Of a stretch of 64,000 nucleotides of DNA, positions 34,122-46,900 are shown piece after piece. Under the pieces are notes generated by a model, which made no database searches, was not told the DNA's origin, and saw only the letters and a program-made list of their open reading frames with translations. Origin of the DNA: Chamaecrista fasciculata. Lineage: Eukaryota; Streptophyta; Magnoliopsida; Fabales; Fabaceae. Position numbers and translations under genes: made by a program. The first letter of the stretch is position 1, and every line of letters starts with the position of its first letter. The stretch lies in the NCBI GenBank assembly GCA_003254925.1, contig QANZ01034557.1:9185-73184 (forward strand), in the 5' to 3' direction.

Positions 34122-34778
34122 TCACTCTTTGGAATCCACCACCTGCTGTGGTGAATTCAAGATGATGATATCAGAAACTTCTGGCAGTCTAAAGCTCACC
34201 TTCTTCTTCTTTTCATTAGCCCTAATAAAGCTTCTACTCATTGAGTATAATAACCCATCATCATCTTCTTCTTCTTCTTCTTCTTCTTCTTCTTCTTCTG
34301 CTTCTTCTACCTTAACCTTTTTTTCATGTCTCAAAAGTTTCTCCAAAGAAGTACTACTACTGTAATAATCCCTAGACTCAGAGAAACATGCACTTTCATT
34401 ATTATTATCATCATCACAGTAGTACTCATTACTAGTGTTCAAAAGTTCCTCCAAAGACACTATACTGTACCCCCCATAATCATTGATTTTCTTGTTATTG
34501 CTTTGATTTTCAACTGTTGATGATTTTGGAGACCACTCTTCTGATATTGTGATGAGCAGATTCTGTTTTTGCTGCTGCTTTTTCTTATTCTTCTTGTTCT
34601 TGTTCTTTCTGCACCAACATTTTGGCTTCATTTTTCTCACTACCCTTATCATCAAAGTGGCCTTTTGATGATCATCATGATGGTCAGAGTCAGAATCTTG
34701 CTGGTTATTATAATTCGGTAATCTTTCAGGATTCAAATGTTGTTCAGAAGAACAGAATGACAAGTCAGATATTCTCAT
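34122..34778 (-). CDS. Unknown acidic protein, single exon
   Basis: A 218-aa minus-strand reading frame that I do not recognise by name. The N-terminal part is Asn/Asp/His-rich, followed by a basic stretch (about residues 49-72: KMKPKCWCRKNKNKK then Lys/Gln runs). In the middle lie two LEELL/LEKLL-type repeats (SIVSLEELLNTS and SSTSLEKLLRHEKK). Next comes an uninterrupted Glu/Asp tract coded by a (CTT)n microsatellite on the plus strand. The C-terminus has a hydrophobic-acidic KKVSFRLPEVSDIIIL motif. A TATATATA box on the minus strand at 34824-34832 lies about 45 bp above the start codon, which supports a real gene. No signal peptide or membrane segment is evident. The repeated LExLL segments suggest short interaction motifs, but function is unknown. 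Confidence 0.7.
   Translation of the reverse strand: MRISDLSFCSSEQHLNPERLPNYNNQQDSDSDHHDDHQKATLMIRVVRKMKPKCWCRKNKNKKNKKKQQQKQNLLITISEEWSPKSSTVENQSNNKKINDYGGYSIVSLEELLNTSNEYYCDDDNNNESACFSESRDYYSSSTSLEKLLRHEKKVKVEEAEEEEEEEEEEEDDDGLLYSMSRSFIRANEKKKKVSFRLPEVSDIIILNSPQQVVDSKE
34262..34310. repeat. (CTT)n microsatellite coding the Glu tract
   Basis: A run of TCT/CTT units on the plus strand reads as GAA/GAG on the minus strand. It gives the poly-Glu/Asp tract of the unknown protein, and its length is likely variable. Confidence 0.85.
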
Positions 34779-34823
34779 TCTGTGATTTGTTCTTGCTTAC
34801 AAGAGAAGAAGGATGAGAAGTGG

Positions 34824-34832
34824 TATATATAT
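34824..34832 (-). promoter_or_regulatory. TATA box of the unknown acidic-protein gene
   Basis: TATATATA in the minus direction, about 45 bp before the start codon at 34778. That is a suitable distance for a short leader. Confidence 0.55.
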
Positions 34833-34894
34833 GCATTTTAAGGAACTATGTAGGAAGCCTAAGACGTAGTTCCCAAGGAGTAAGAATATATATT

Positions 34895-35412
34895 TGAGTC
34901 CTGCTATTTTCTGTAACTTTGTTAACATCAAAAATGGTGGAGTCAATATTAACCTTAAGATTTGTTTTTACACAGGCTGAAAATTAAACCCATCGATGAA
35001 TATGGTTCTAAGAGTCACCAATGCATGTTTTATAGAGTAAACTTACTTTTCCGTCTTCAAATTTGTCTTAAAATTATAATTTAATCCCTTGACATTGGAA
35101 ATATGTTTTTTGGTCCTTGATTTTTAATTTTGTTATGAACGTTAATTGTTTTATCCTCATGGATAATGTTTCGGAGACTAAAAAATTAATATCTGTAAAA
35201 AAACATTCAAGGACAAAAAATATATGAATCTAATAGTCATGGACTAAATCTTCATTTTTGGATAGATTCAGGGACTAGAAAGTATATTTTCTCTGTTTTA
35301 TATATATTGGGTCCTGACTTCTGTACCTTTGTTAACATCAATGGTGGAGTCAATATTAACCTTAAAAATTGTTTTTACAGAGACTGCAAATCAATTAAAC
35401 TCATCAATGAAC
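34895..35412. repeat. Duplicated upstream segment split by a foldback
   Basis: About 110 bp ('gtcctg', 'ctttgttaacatcaa', 'atggtggagtcaatattaac') occurs at 34895-35005 and again at 35309-35412. Between them lies a foldback element at about 35034-35303 whose inverted arms carry 'agtaaacttacttttccgtc' and 'gactagaaagtatattttct'. The arrangement sits directly upstream of the unknown minus-strand gene. Confidence 0.75.
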
Positions 35413-37246
35413 AATCAACAATGTTTTATATGAAAGATGAAGACAAACAAAGACTATTTAGCTTGTAAGTTTCCCTTAATTATTTGTCAAAACAAGTACT
35501 TAGGATTCTAAAATAAAATTCTTCTAGTTTTGACAGTGAAGACGATGCTTACAATATGGCTTACTAAGAAAACACATTGTTTTGGTTAGAGGTACACACT
35601 TGACTTTATTTCTGAGAACAATCATTTTGCCTTGGTTGCATCATCCATCCCCACAAAAGAGGGAAATGGAGGGCTTAAATTAATCCCAAATAGTTATAGC
35701 AAGTGAAATTGATAAATGATATAAAAAGATTCAAAGATGAAGATGAAAACATATTGATACTTATGTAATTCGCCCATAGGCAATGGATAGATTAGCCATA
35801 TGTACATAAGTATCAATATGTTGAAACTGACGAAGTCATCATGCATAACCGAATTAAGGGTATTGAGATTCTTGTCTCAAACCTAAATCAAAGTCAATTA
35901 GGACATGGAACTATATATATATATACACACACTTGTGAACTATATTTAAATGAAGTTATTGTTCAAGCTTTTATGCATCATGCGGCTTGTACATATGCAG
36001 CCATTTACATAACTGTACACAGCTCATCTAATAGAAGGTTACTTTGTGTAGTTTTCATTTCAAGTACTTATTGGGTTTCCTACACCACTATAGTACCTTT
36101 AAAATACTAATACTATTATTTCAACCCACCACAATCATTACATACCCTTTAAAATAATTTCACATCATAATTCCTCCTTTATCTCTCATTTTCCCAAACA
36201 CAATTTACTAAAAACCTCATTTATAACACAAATCCTTTACCTCTCCTTTATTACCTCCCCCATTCCTTTATCCTCCTTTACCTTAACTTTGCATCCAAAC
36301 GCACCTTTGTGTGTTATTCCAATGTCCTATTTTGAATAGAGGCTTGTTAGGGATTCATATATCTCTCTCTTCAAAATAAATAAATAAAGAATAAACATAT
36401 AAATTAATCTCTAAAGATACACGAATTAATAATTTAATTTTTAAAAATATAGATTATATTTTTTAATTCTTATAAATTGTACAACCAATATATTTTAACC
36501 TTTTTATTCCTATAAATTTGTCTTTAAGAAATAATTTAAGAGACTAAATTATATTATCTTCACAACTTCATAGAAACTATAACTGATTCAAAAATAAATC
36601 TAGTATATCTTTTGGTTTCAAACATCAACTTATATGTTTATTCACAAATAAATCTCTCAATTCTCTTTGGTTAGTAGGAAAAAATTAGGCCAAAATCCCA
36701 AATTAATCCCTTATGTTAGAGGCAGGTTTCAAATCAATCTCTTATATTTTATATGTTTTAGATTGATCTTACATGTTTTCACAATTTTCCAAATTGATCT
36801 CAAACTTGCTTTCGAGACACAATTTGATCTCATTTATTAACTAGAAATTCTTATTCGAATGTTTCCTTTACAACAATAACTATTAACTAGTAAGTCAAAA
36901 CGATGAAACAAACGTCACAACTAATATTGTGTCTTCATGGAATCACTGGTTCACAGCATGACAGCAGAATCATAATTCCCCTTTGCCTTCAAAAAGCAAA
37001 ATAATAAATAGAACAAAATTTGACTCAACCCACATTCCATGTATATCCATTAATATCTCATACAGATGCATTGACAGCATAGGTATCCATCTAATACTAA
37101 GCCAAATGCAGGCAGAAATCTCTAGGCAAGTTTCATAATTTCCATTCAAGTTTCATTCAATGCTCATTTCCATAACTGATGAATATTCACAAAACAAGAC
37201 AAGCAAATAAAAGTTAGAATCGCCATGGGAACATGCCAAGTATCAT
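35413..37246. other. Intergenic DNA with repeat fragments, no gene
   Basis: Pyrimidine-rich MITE-like sequence at about 36105-36305 is similar in style to 300-724. An F1-family fragment lies at about 36690-36860. The remainder has no recognisable feature. Confidence 0.45.
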
Positions 37247-37254
37247 AAAATCTT

Positions 37255-37514
37255 GAGTAAACTATCAATTTATCCTTGAATTATATGGATGCTCTAATTT
37301 TAGTTCTAAATTTTTTAAATGATTGATTTAGTCCTTGAAAATTCATGACTAGTTGCAGTTTAATCCTTTGAAGGACCGAATTGTACAATGATAGGATATT
37401 TATAAAAAATTAAACTTGTCATGAATTTTCGAGAACTAAATTAAGCATTTCAATAAATCAAGAACTAAAATGGTAGTCACTATATAATCTAAGGACCAAA
37501 ATATCAGTTTACTC
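37255..37514. mobile_element. 260-bp GAGTAAACT-family MITE abutting LIP5 copy A
   Basis: The ends GAGTAAACTATC and (inverted) GAGTAAACTGAT bracket inverted arms. The 8-bp direct repeat AAAATCTT flanks it at 37247-37254 and 37515-37522. Paralogue B has the same neighbourhood without the insert (CACAAAATCTTACTGACC), so the empty site is visible. Its right duplication overlaps two bases of the copy A stop codon. Confidence 0.92.
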
Positions 37515-37520
37515 AAAATC

Positions 37521-40500
37521 TTATTGGCCAGCTGAAGGATTTGTCAGCAACTCAAGTGATTTCCTCAAGAAATCTACAGCAACTGACACATCATCAAATG
37601 CGAGAGCCCCAACAGCAAATCTCGCAGACTTGTGAGCCTCTGCTATTTTTTCTGGTGGTGGTTGGTAGCTACTATCATATTGGTAAGTCTGTGAAGCTGA
37701 GTTGGGTTTCGAGACGGTAACATTTCTAGGGCTAGACTTTTGTTCAGGACTAGGTGTATAGTTTGTAGTTAAAGGAGCTGACTGGGAAGGATATGAAGAA
37801 TCAGAGCCTTGATAGTAAGTATAGTTTAATGGCACTGATGGTAGGCTGCTATCGGAAAAACCTGGATAAGATTGAAAATGCGGGTAGGAGTAAGAAGAGG
37901 GACTTTCATGAGAAGGGTAATTAGTAGCTGAATGGTGTGAGTGCTCCTGTGAGTACTGCTGGTTGTAGGTCTGAGAATAAGGACTTTCCGAGCTAGCTGG
38001 TGGAGGAGGATGGTAATCTTGGGAAGGGTAACCTGCAGTAGGGTATACAGGAGATGATCCAGAAATATTGGAAGATTGCTGATTATTGTTTACTCTATCG
38101 TGGAACTGCATCGATGGTGGAATGTTTGTAGAATGCTCGTTTTCAACGGTACCATGGAATTTTGGGGCTGGATGTATGCTTGGTGGAGGCTGGTAGTTAG
38201 CAGAGTCGTTATAATTATGTGATAGATCAGATTCTGGGCCAGGACTGGTGACTGAAGTTTCTGTAGTCCCAGGGTCCTGCAAGAATAAGTATGACAATAG
38301 TTAGTTTTTAAAGTTATTTGTTCATGCTTCACTTGTTTATTTATGTAAATATATGCATTAGATATTATCTCTTTTCAGAATAAGTCCCATTCATAGACTT
38401 TAAAATGAAGCAACTATAAATGCAATTTCCATCAGAAATCAACTTTGTGAAACTGCAGTGCCATATGCCATTTGAGTTCATAATTTCACAACATAAAGAA
38501 ACCATACATTTCCCCTCTATATACACTTGATAATGTCGATCTTTTTTTCCCCCCAAGAATCTTGTTGCATTTCCAGGCAACAACTCTTCTGCAAATATTT
38601 GCAGTTTCATGTGAAGGGATGTCAAGTTTAAAAAAGAAAATTAGATTTTATATTCCGAAAAACTTGTTCTAAAGGAACCAGCCCATACTATCAAGGGAGG
38701 AGCATTTTTCTTTTATGCCATTATTTTGTTAATTTCTCCTTTGGATGGGCTTAAACTTTGTGAATTATTTGGCCAGGAATACTTCAGGTGGTAACATTTT
38801 TACATGCTCAAAGAAAATGATATTTTGTTTCTTGATTTTATTTATCAAGATATTTTTCAGTTGGAAGAGGGCATTTACAGATACATAAAACCTTAAAATT
38901 GCATGTCTTCAGGCATCAGTACAAAAATATTTTCATTACAGTTTCAAATTTTGGTTCTGTTTGCAGCAACTTCTGCAAGAAGCTAGAAAATACAGATTTT
39001 ATAAATCAAAATTGCAGCTTAGTGTGGGCTCAGACATGCAGCAGCAGCAATATTCTGCCCACGTAACTTTGATTCCCATTATTCTATGCAAACTTAGGAC
39101 TAAAATGGGTAGAGTTGAGTTTCAAACCATACATATCTATTACTAGGAGTATTTGGTGGAAGTGAAAGATCCTCATCACCAGCAGGAGGGCCAGCTATGG
39201 GCTTCCTTCCTTCTTTCAAAGCTTTCCTTATATCTGCTGCTTTCCAGGCTGCATATTTCTGCTTCTGCTCCAGCTGTACAAAAGCTCAAAAAAGTGTAAA
39301 TCAACCATCAAATCTTAATGGAACTCATATTTCGATTGCAAATTATTTCCAAAAAAGTAAGTCTTTGGGAGATCCTTAAAAATGTCATGAGAATCACAGA
39401 AAAGAGAAATTAGATGCATTAACCAGATACTCACATCAGGCTGAAGTGCCCCAAATTGGTTAAGAATCTCAAAAAATATGCTAGCAGCATAAAATGTTTT
39501 AGCTGTATTCCTGCAAAAGGTTAAGAGAATATTCACTAAAAGCTTATGACAGGTTAAAAGATATCTTTTAAGAAGATCATACCAAATATGTGAGACATGA
39601 ATACAAGCAACTATCTGGCGATAGACAAAATCAGTAGGTAAAGTAAAAATAAATAAATAAATAAATTAAGAACAACTTCTTCATGAGCATCAAGTTAAGA
39701 CTCTTTTAGGCTACAAAAACAACTATTAAACAAATGCAAGAAAAAGTAACATGAAGCGGAGGGGAAAATCTAATTCTTTCACCACAAAAGTCAACAATTA
39801 GGTGCTCATCCCTCTAATAATGATATTGAATATGGCATTAATCTATGCAGTCGTATATCATGGCATTCAGTGTAAGTGTATAACATAAATTTCCATGTTT
39901 ATATAGATTGACTGGTGATAACCCAAAAATAGTTAAAAGTAATTTTTATATTGCTTTGAGGTTGCTTCACTAAAGATTTATCTGAACAAAATTTAGAGCT
40001 TTTAAGCCTCCAAACTCTGCCCTCAAAGAAAAGGTGAAATAAAAAGTTTAATCGGAAAAAAAGGGGGACAATGCACTTAGTTTCCAGGATGAGAATGACA
40101 TATTTTGAATTTATGCCAAAATAAGAGAAAGTTTTTTTTAAAAAACATAAAACCATCAATTCAGATCATATTTTGCCACTGTACATATGTATACCAACAC
40201 ACAATAAATAACAAACACAAATCCACTTAAGAATCGTGATTCCTTCAAGGCCTCAACAAAAGTTGAGCATGCAGAAACTGAAGGTGACAGGAGTACAGGA
40301 CAGTGGTAGAAGATAAGCTTTAAGTTAGTCATCAGTATTTTATACCAGCTAAAAGCCTAAAAGTATGTTATTCGCATAGAAATGTTAAACATACAAATCT
40401 GCTCGTCCAGCACGATCTTGTTTGTCTGCTTTCCCAAAAACATTCAAGGCAAATCCTTCAATATGTAGATTATCATCAGGTGCCAAGTTGATAGACTTTT

Positions 40501-41834
40501 TATCCTGAATGGATAAGAGAAAGGGATACTTGTCAGAATAAATATGAGGATTGAATGTTAACAAGTAACTATATTAATTGATTAAAGTCATAAACAAAAC
40601 ATCATAGACTCATTAAACATAAGCAGCAAAATTTGAGGCTGACATATAAGTTAAAACCTGATACATGTAACATCGATATGGGAAAAGAACATTCAAAGTG
40701 AGGCTTACCACACTCACAAACAATTAACAGCCCCCCCCCNTCTCCCAGCCCAAAACAGAGAGGAGATGAGATCCAAGTTGATGACTTAGTTCATTTTGTG
40801 GCCGATATCAAGAGGCACTAGGCTAAATCAATGAATATCAATTAATCGGTCTGTGAAAACAACATGCTGTCAGAGTTGGTCTCCGAGGCAGGTTGTTAAT
40901 TTAGTACTTTTTTTTAATATAAAGAGGAGGGCCCTGAGTGTAGGTGTAAAGAATATGATAGTCTTAAGATGTGGAATTGCTCCCTGACTTAAAAAGGGAG
41001 TCCTATTTTGTATACTTTCCAATCTACTGGCGTTTGATAAATTTTCTATCACTCATCGGAGAACATGAAACCACGGTTTAAGGGCATTTAGACATAACCA
41101 CATAGGTTACTAGGGAAAGCTCCAGGGCTGATCCCAGCAACTTTTTTATATCATTATAATTTTGTATAAATGAAATCAAACGAAGAAATAGTACGTAGGA
41201 AAAACTGGGGACAAATAAACTCAATTCTCCATCATTAGAACCCAAATAAAGATAACACTCCTGCGACGAATTTTTAAGAGAAACCAAAATTCAAATGTTG
41301 AACTTAGATACGCCCATTCCCATTCTCCTCAGCACCCGAACAATAACAAGATAATGAAAAGAAGTACGCAAAGAAGTACTATGTTGCAAGAAAAACTAAA
41401 AAGCGACAGATAGCTCATCCAATTAGTGGATTAAACCCCCATGAATGCCATGGTACCTTTTCAAGCTGCTTCATGAGTGAAACAAGCAGAGCATTCGTGG
41501 TCTTGGTGCGCTCACTCTGAGGAATCTTCAAACCGCGTTCCATAGCATACAACCGACCTTTATTTACCAACAAAACGAACAAAATTAGGGCATTAATCAA
41601 ACCCAATCGGGCCAAATTGATAAGTGGGGGTTTGAGAAAGCACAAATGATTAATCAACTATAACAATCAAACTCAAAATAGTAATACCAACAAAAAAAGA
41701 AAAAAGAAGAAAAAGTGCCAGAGAGAGATGTTAAATTTACAGTAATAAGCGACAAGCGGCTCGTGCTTTTGCAACTCGTCAGCACGTTGAAGGTAGGGCA
41801 AAAGAAGCTTTGCTGGCTCGTTCTCACTCCCCAT
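37521..41834 (-). CDS. LIP5: LIP5/VTA1 homologue, copy A
   Basis: Six coding exons on the minus strand: 41834-41741, 41557-41457, 40504-40395, 39510-39435, 39273-39133, 38276-37521; 425 aa, all GT-AG. The N-terminal half (MGSENEPAKLLLPYLQRADE, RLYAMERGLKIPQ, NTAKTFYAASIFFEIL, EQKQKYAAWKAADIRKALKE) matches the tandem MIT domains of Vta1/LIP5. The C-terminal block from about residue 385 (KIAEAHKSARFAVGALAFDD, ending KSLELLTNPSAGQ) is the VSL domain that contacts and stimulates the SKD1/VPS4 ATPase. The middle is a Pro/Ser/Tyr-rich linker with repeated YPSQDYHPPPP-type phrases. LIP5 promotes ESCRT-III disassembly on multivesicular bodies and in plants supports immune and stress trafficking. A MITE sits immediately after the stop codon. 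Intact. Confidence 0.93.
40740..40740. other. Single N after a C-run in LIP5 copy A intron 2
   Basis: An unresolved base follows a run of at least nine C residues, a typical sequencing or assembly ambiguity. Intronic. Confidence 0.9.
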
Positions 41835-41984
41835 CTCTGATTTTCTCTTCTGCGATTCTCAGGAACCAAGAAGAAATGGCTTGATCACTTTCACAGAGCC
41901 GAACACGCTAATGTTTATCAAAGGAAAAGAAAATTATAGTGCGCGTTCCATATTTTATTTTTAAATTTTTGTAGAACCACCCAC

Positions 41985-42905
41985 TTCATCCTCGAATTGG
42001 TCAAAGTATCATTGTAGTCCTAAATGTATTCCTTAATGTTCATCTTGGTTTTTTATGTTTCAAAATATTCAAATTGGTCCTAAACGTTGGCAAAATGTTT
42101 CATTTTGGTCCCAAACTGTTGAATTTTGTCATATTTCTCTCGTCTCTCATTTTACATTCAAAGGACTTGTTAAGAGCAACTCGTAGTTCTGAATTCATCG
42201 CATTCGAACTTGAAACAGAAGAAATATGATTAATTTTGGTTATTTGACCGTAAAACAAGTAGTCTACTTTCAGCCACATCGTCCTTCTTGAGTCTATTTC
42301 TCCAAAATTTGTCAAATCATATCTCTTATAATGAACAGAATTATAGTATGACTGCGATATTTCAAGGACCGGGTAGTATATCTCAATAATTCCAGAACTG
42401 ATTCATTAACTCTATAAATTAAGAGACCAAATAGTAATCTTTCTTTAATTTTTTAGTACAAGAAAAATAAATTAGCTTAAACCCTTGTTTCTATTTTAAA
42501 CTTAATATGTGTACAAATTATAAAATTTTAAATACAAAGCATATAATATATTTAGGCAAAAGGGTCATTTTGGCCCTAAATGTATACTTTGACGTTTATT
42601 TAGGTCCTATGTTTCAAAAGATTCATATTGATCTTAAATGTTGACAAAATATTTTATTTTAGTTCCAAACTTTTGATTGTGGTCATATTTTTTTTTCCGT
42701 TTCAAGTTCGAATGTGAAGAGTCCAGAGTTACGTATTGCTTTTGAAAAGTCTTTTTTGTATCCCGTTGGAGTCATCAACAAACGAGGTCAAATTGAATTC
42801 TGAAAGTAGGTTGTTATTTTCACAGTCAAACAAACAAAGTTAGTTATATCGTTGTCATTTTACGATGTGTGAATTACTCTTAGCAAATCTTTTTTCTTCG
42901 GAGCT
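41985..42905. repeat. Two F1-family fragments between the LIP5 copies
   Basis: Fragments at about 41985-42300 and 42556-42905 share F1 phrases ('caaattggtcctaaacgttg', 'cgcattcgaacttgaaacag', 'gaccgtaaaacaagtag'). They lie in the spacer between copy A's start and copy B's 3' end. Confidence 0.6.
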
Positions 42906-43959
42906 AAGACTATCACATGAGGTCAAATCCACTCCTTGCTCGATAGTTGTTGAGAAGTTTTCTTATGTCTCCGCAAGTTGCTCATAGTTGGTTTCATTTA
43001 ATTTCTAGTTGGGGAATGTTTCACTACCATTTCCCAGTTTTGTGTCTCTTTTCCTTGTAACTCTGTTCGTTTGTACCAAAAAAAACTTGGAGAAGATAAT
43101 TTTAATATACATAACTAGATAAGCTTTATCTTGATTTAAAAAAAAAAATCAACAATTTTGGAATTTATCCAAATTTAACTTGGGATATGGAGAGAAAATG
43201 CAGAGGATCTATTTGCTTCAAGCAATCTTAATTTGAAACCTAGTTAAAGAGAACATGTTACACATTGCGCTGTGTTAGTTCGGTTAATTTTGGTTTATCA
43301 AATCATTGAGGCGGTTGGTATTTACTAACCAGAAATCCTTGAGAATATTCAATTTATAAAAGAAAAAAACCAATTATTAGTGAAGACTGAAGAGTATATT
43401 AAGGTGTACAATTAAGTAAATTTCAGTTCTGTTACAAAATATATTTTCATTTTTCAGACCTCCCATTATAACACCAAAAAGAGGAAAAGAAAAGAGAAGA
43501 GAAGATTGTGTTCTTTGATTCTAATCTACTCCTTATACACCCAAACATTAAAAATCTCGCCAAGATGTATTTTGGTCTTCACATTCACAATTGCAATGAC
43601 TCACAAGTCACAACACAATCATAGTTCCTCTTCACCCAGTTTCTATGAAACCACGGAAAACTGTTGCATATCGAATGAAAAATTAAAATTCACAGCTGCT
43701 ATTGAATTCTAAAATTGTTATAGTCAGGAAAAAGTGGGCATATATTTTTTAAATTCATTAAACTCACGTATACATTAATGCATCATACAAGTAGATTTAC
43801 AACTCATGTAAGCAATCTCGAGGAAAATTTCACAATATATACATAATACATTCAAGTTGTGTTCAATACTTTTCTGGATAAATTGATGAATTTTACAACA
43901 CAACACAAGCAGATAAAAGGCAGAATCACCATGGGAACCCTATAAAACATCACAAAATC
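42906..43959. other. LIP5 spacer and copy B 3' UTR
   Basis: Mostly unremarkable AT-rich spacer. From about 43870 the sequence is alignable with the 3' UTR of copy A ('agataaaaggcagaatcacc' against 'aaataaaagttagaatcgcc'). Confidence 0.5.
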
Positions 43960-46900
43960 TTACTGACCAGCCGAGGGATTTGTCAGCAACTCAAGTGATT
44001 TCCTCAAGAAGTCCACAGCAACTGACACATCATCGAATGCCAGAGCCCCAACGGCAAATCTTGCAGACTTATGGGCCTCTGCTATTTTTTCTGGTGGTGG
44101 TTGATAGCTACTATCATAATGGTAAGTCTGTGAAGCAGAGTTAGGTTCCGAGACAGTTCCGTTTCTGCTACTAGAATTGAATTCGGCACTCGATATATAG
44201 TTAGCAGTTTGAGGAGGAGCTGACTGCGAAGGATACGGAGCATCAGAACCTTGATAGTTGGGATAATTTGATGGGACTGCTGGTAGGCTGCTTTCTGCAA
44301 AACTTGGATAAGACTGGAAATGGGGATAGGAGTAAGGAGCTGGAGTTTCATGAGAAATGTAATTAGTAGCTAAATGCTGTGACTGTGAGTGCTCCTGTGA
44401 ATAATGCTGGTTGTAGGTCTGAGAGTAAGGACTTTCTGATCCGGCTGGTGGAGGAGGATGGTAATCTTGGGAAGGGTAACTTGCAGTATGGAAGGCAGAG
44501 GATGATCTAGAAACATCGGGAGATTGCTGATTAGTATTTGATGCATCGTGAGACTGCATCGATGGCACAAAATTGGTAGAATGGTAATCTTGGGAAGCGT
44601 AACCTGCAGTAGAGAAGGCTGGGGATGATCTAGAAGTACTGGGAGGTAGCTGATTAGGATTCACTGTATCTTGGAACTGCAATGATGGCGCAATATTTGT
44701 AGAATGCTCATTGTCAATAGTACCATGGAATTTTGGTGCTGGAGGAATGCTTGGCGAAGGGTGGTAGTTAACTGCATCATTATGATCATGTGATAGACCA
44801 GGGTGGTAGTTAACTGCATCATTATGATTATGTGATAGACCAGATTCTGGTCCAGGAAGACTGGTTATAGAAGTTTCTGTAGTCTCAATGTCCTGCAAGG
44901 ATAAACATACCAATCGTTAGATATTATCTATAAACACTAGATAAAATATGTTTTGCTAATTAGAGTCAATATGCATTAGATAATGAATGATAGATCGAGT
45001 CTCATCCATAAACTTTTCTTTCAGATGAAACTCATGGATAAACATTAAAATCAAGCAACCATAAATGCTTCCAAAAGTTTAACCCAACAATTTTTCAAAG
45101 AATCTATATAGAATACAATTTCAATCAGAAACCAAATAGTTAAACTGCAGAGCCCATATTTCAATCCTCTATTCATAATTTCACAACATGTAGAAATCAT
45201 ACATTTTCCCTCTACTATACTTTACTTAACAATGTCATTGTCAACCTTTTTTTCCTTGAATCTTGATGAATTTCCATGCAACATACTGTCTTCAACATGT
45301 AAGTTCATTCAAATGTAAAGGGATGTCAGATGTAAAAGAGCAACATTCCAATAAATCTAAAAAACCAGCTCCTAACACCAAAGGCTGAAAAGAGGAGATT
45401 TGATGTATTTATGCTTTCTTATCATGTTCATTTTACCTTTTTGATGGCATTAAACTTCGTGTGGTTTATTTAGTCAAGAATAAAGACTCCCTCTGGTAAT
45501 AACATCTTTACTAGCTAAAAACAAATAATATTTTGTTTCTTGATTCACTTTATCAAGACAGCGTTGTGCTCTGTTGGAAAAGGGCACTAAATGGTTATGA
45601 GAAACCAAAAAATTATGTCTTCATACACCAGAACAAAAATACTGTCATCATGGTTTCCAATTGGGGTTGTGATACATACCCCACTGTCAAGCCCATTCTA
45701 CGTTAGTTTAGTTAGGTGTCATGTTTCTAATTTTATTTCTATTATTTTCATTTTATGTTATTTAGGAAGTAGTGGGATAGGCCATGTAGTAGGTTGTGGC
45801 AGTTTCATAAGCCACTAACTTAATGTTTCCTGAATTTTAGGAGTAGTTGGGCAGCAAGGTATTATTATAAACACCCCTGCTTTATTATGTTACGCATGAT
45901 AAGAATTATATTGAAATTATTGTCTCTGTTTCCAAGTTTCAGATTCTGAACTTGTGGTCCCAAGTATTAAGATTATTGTACTTGTGGTTTTTATATTTCT
46001 CTCTCAAGAATTTGAAGAGATATTTTCTAGATTCTGGAGATTATTTCTTTGATTCTGTTCTATCTCTCTCTCTACATTCCCTTAATTATCTCTATTGGAT
46101 TGGGGGTTCTATCAGGTTGTTAGCCATAACTTCTACAAAAAGCGGGGAAAATCATAATTGCAGCTTAGTGCTGTTTCAAACTTGCTGTTGCATCAGCAAT
46201 ATTGTGCTCACATCAGGTTATGGGGTCCACAATTCAAAACCTTAATCCTCATTATTCTATTCAAATTAAGGACTAAACTGGGTAGACTTGAGTTTCAAAC
46301 CATACATGTCTATCACTAGCAGTACTTGATGGAAGAGAAAGATCCTCATCACCAGCAGGCGGGCCAGCAACAGGTTTCCTTCCTTCTTTCAAAGCCTTCC
46401 TTATATCAGCTGCTTTCCAGGCTGCATATTTCTGCTTCTGCTCTATCTGTAAAAGAAACTCACAAGAGTAAACCAACCATCAAATCTCATTGGACGTTAT
46501 ATTTCTGTCACATGTTATTGCTAAAACAGGGAGTCTTTACAGGATCCCATGAAATGTAATGATAATTCAGAGAAGAAAGACTTGAAGCGCTAACCAAACA
46601 CTCACATCAGGCTGAAGTGGACCAAATTGGTTAAGAATCTCAAAAAATATGCTAGCAGCATAAAATGTTTTTGCCGTATTCCTGCAAAAGGTCAAAGAAT
46701 ATACACTTTAAACTTATTACAGGTTTTTTAAAAAATAGCTTTGAAGAATATTATGCCAAATATTTGAAAAAGGAAAACAAGCATGCTTTGAGATTGCTTC
46801 ACTAAAGACTTGTCAGAACAAAGTTTAGAGGTTTCAAGCCTCCAAGAACTTCCCTCAGGGAAAAGGTGAGATAAAAAAAAAATTGATGGGAGAAAAAAAA

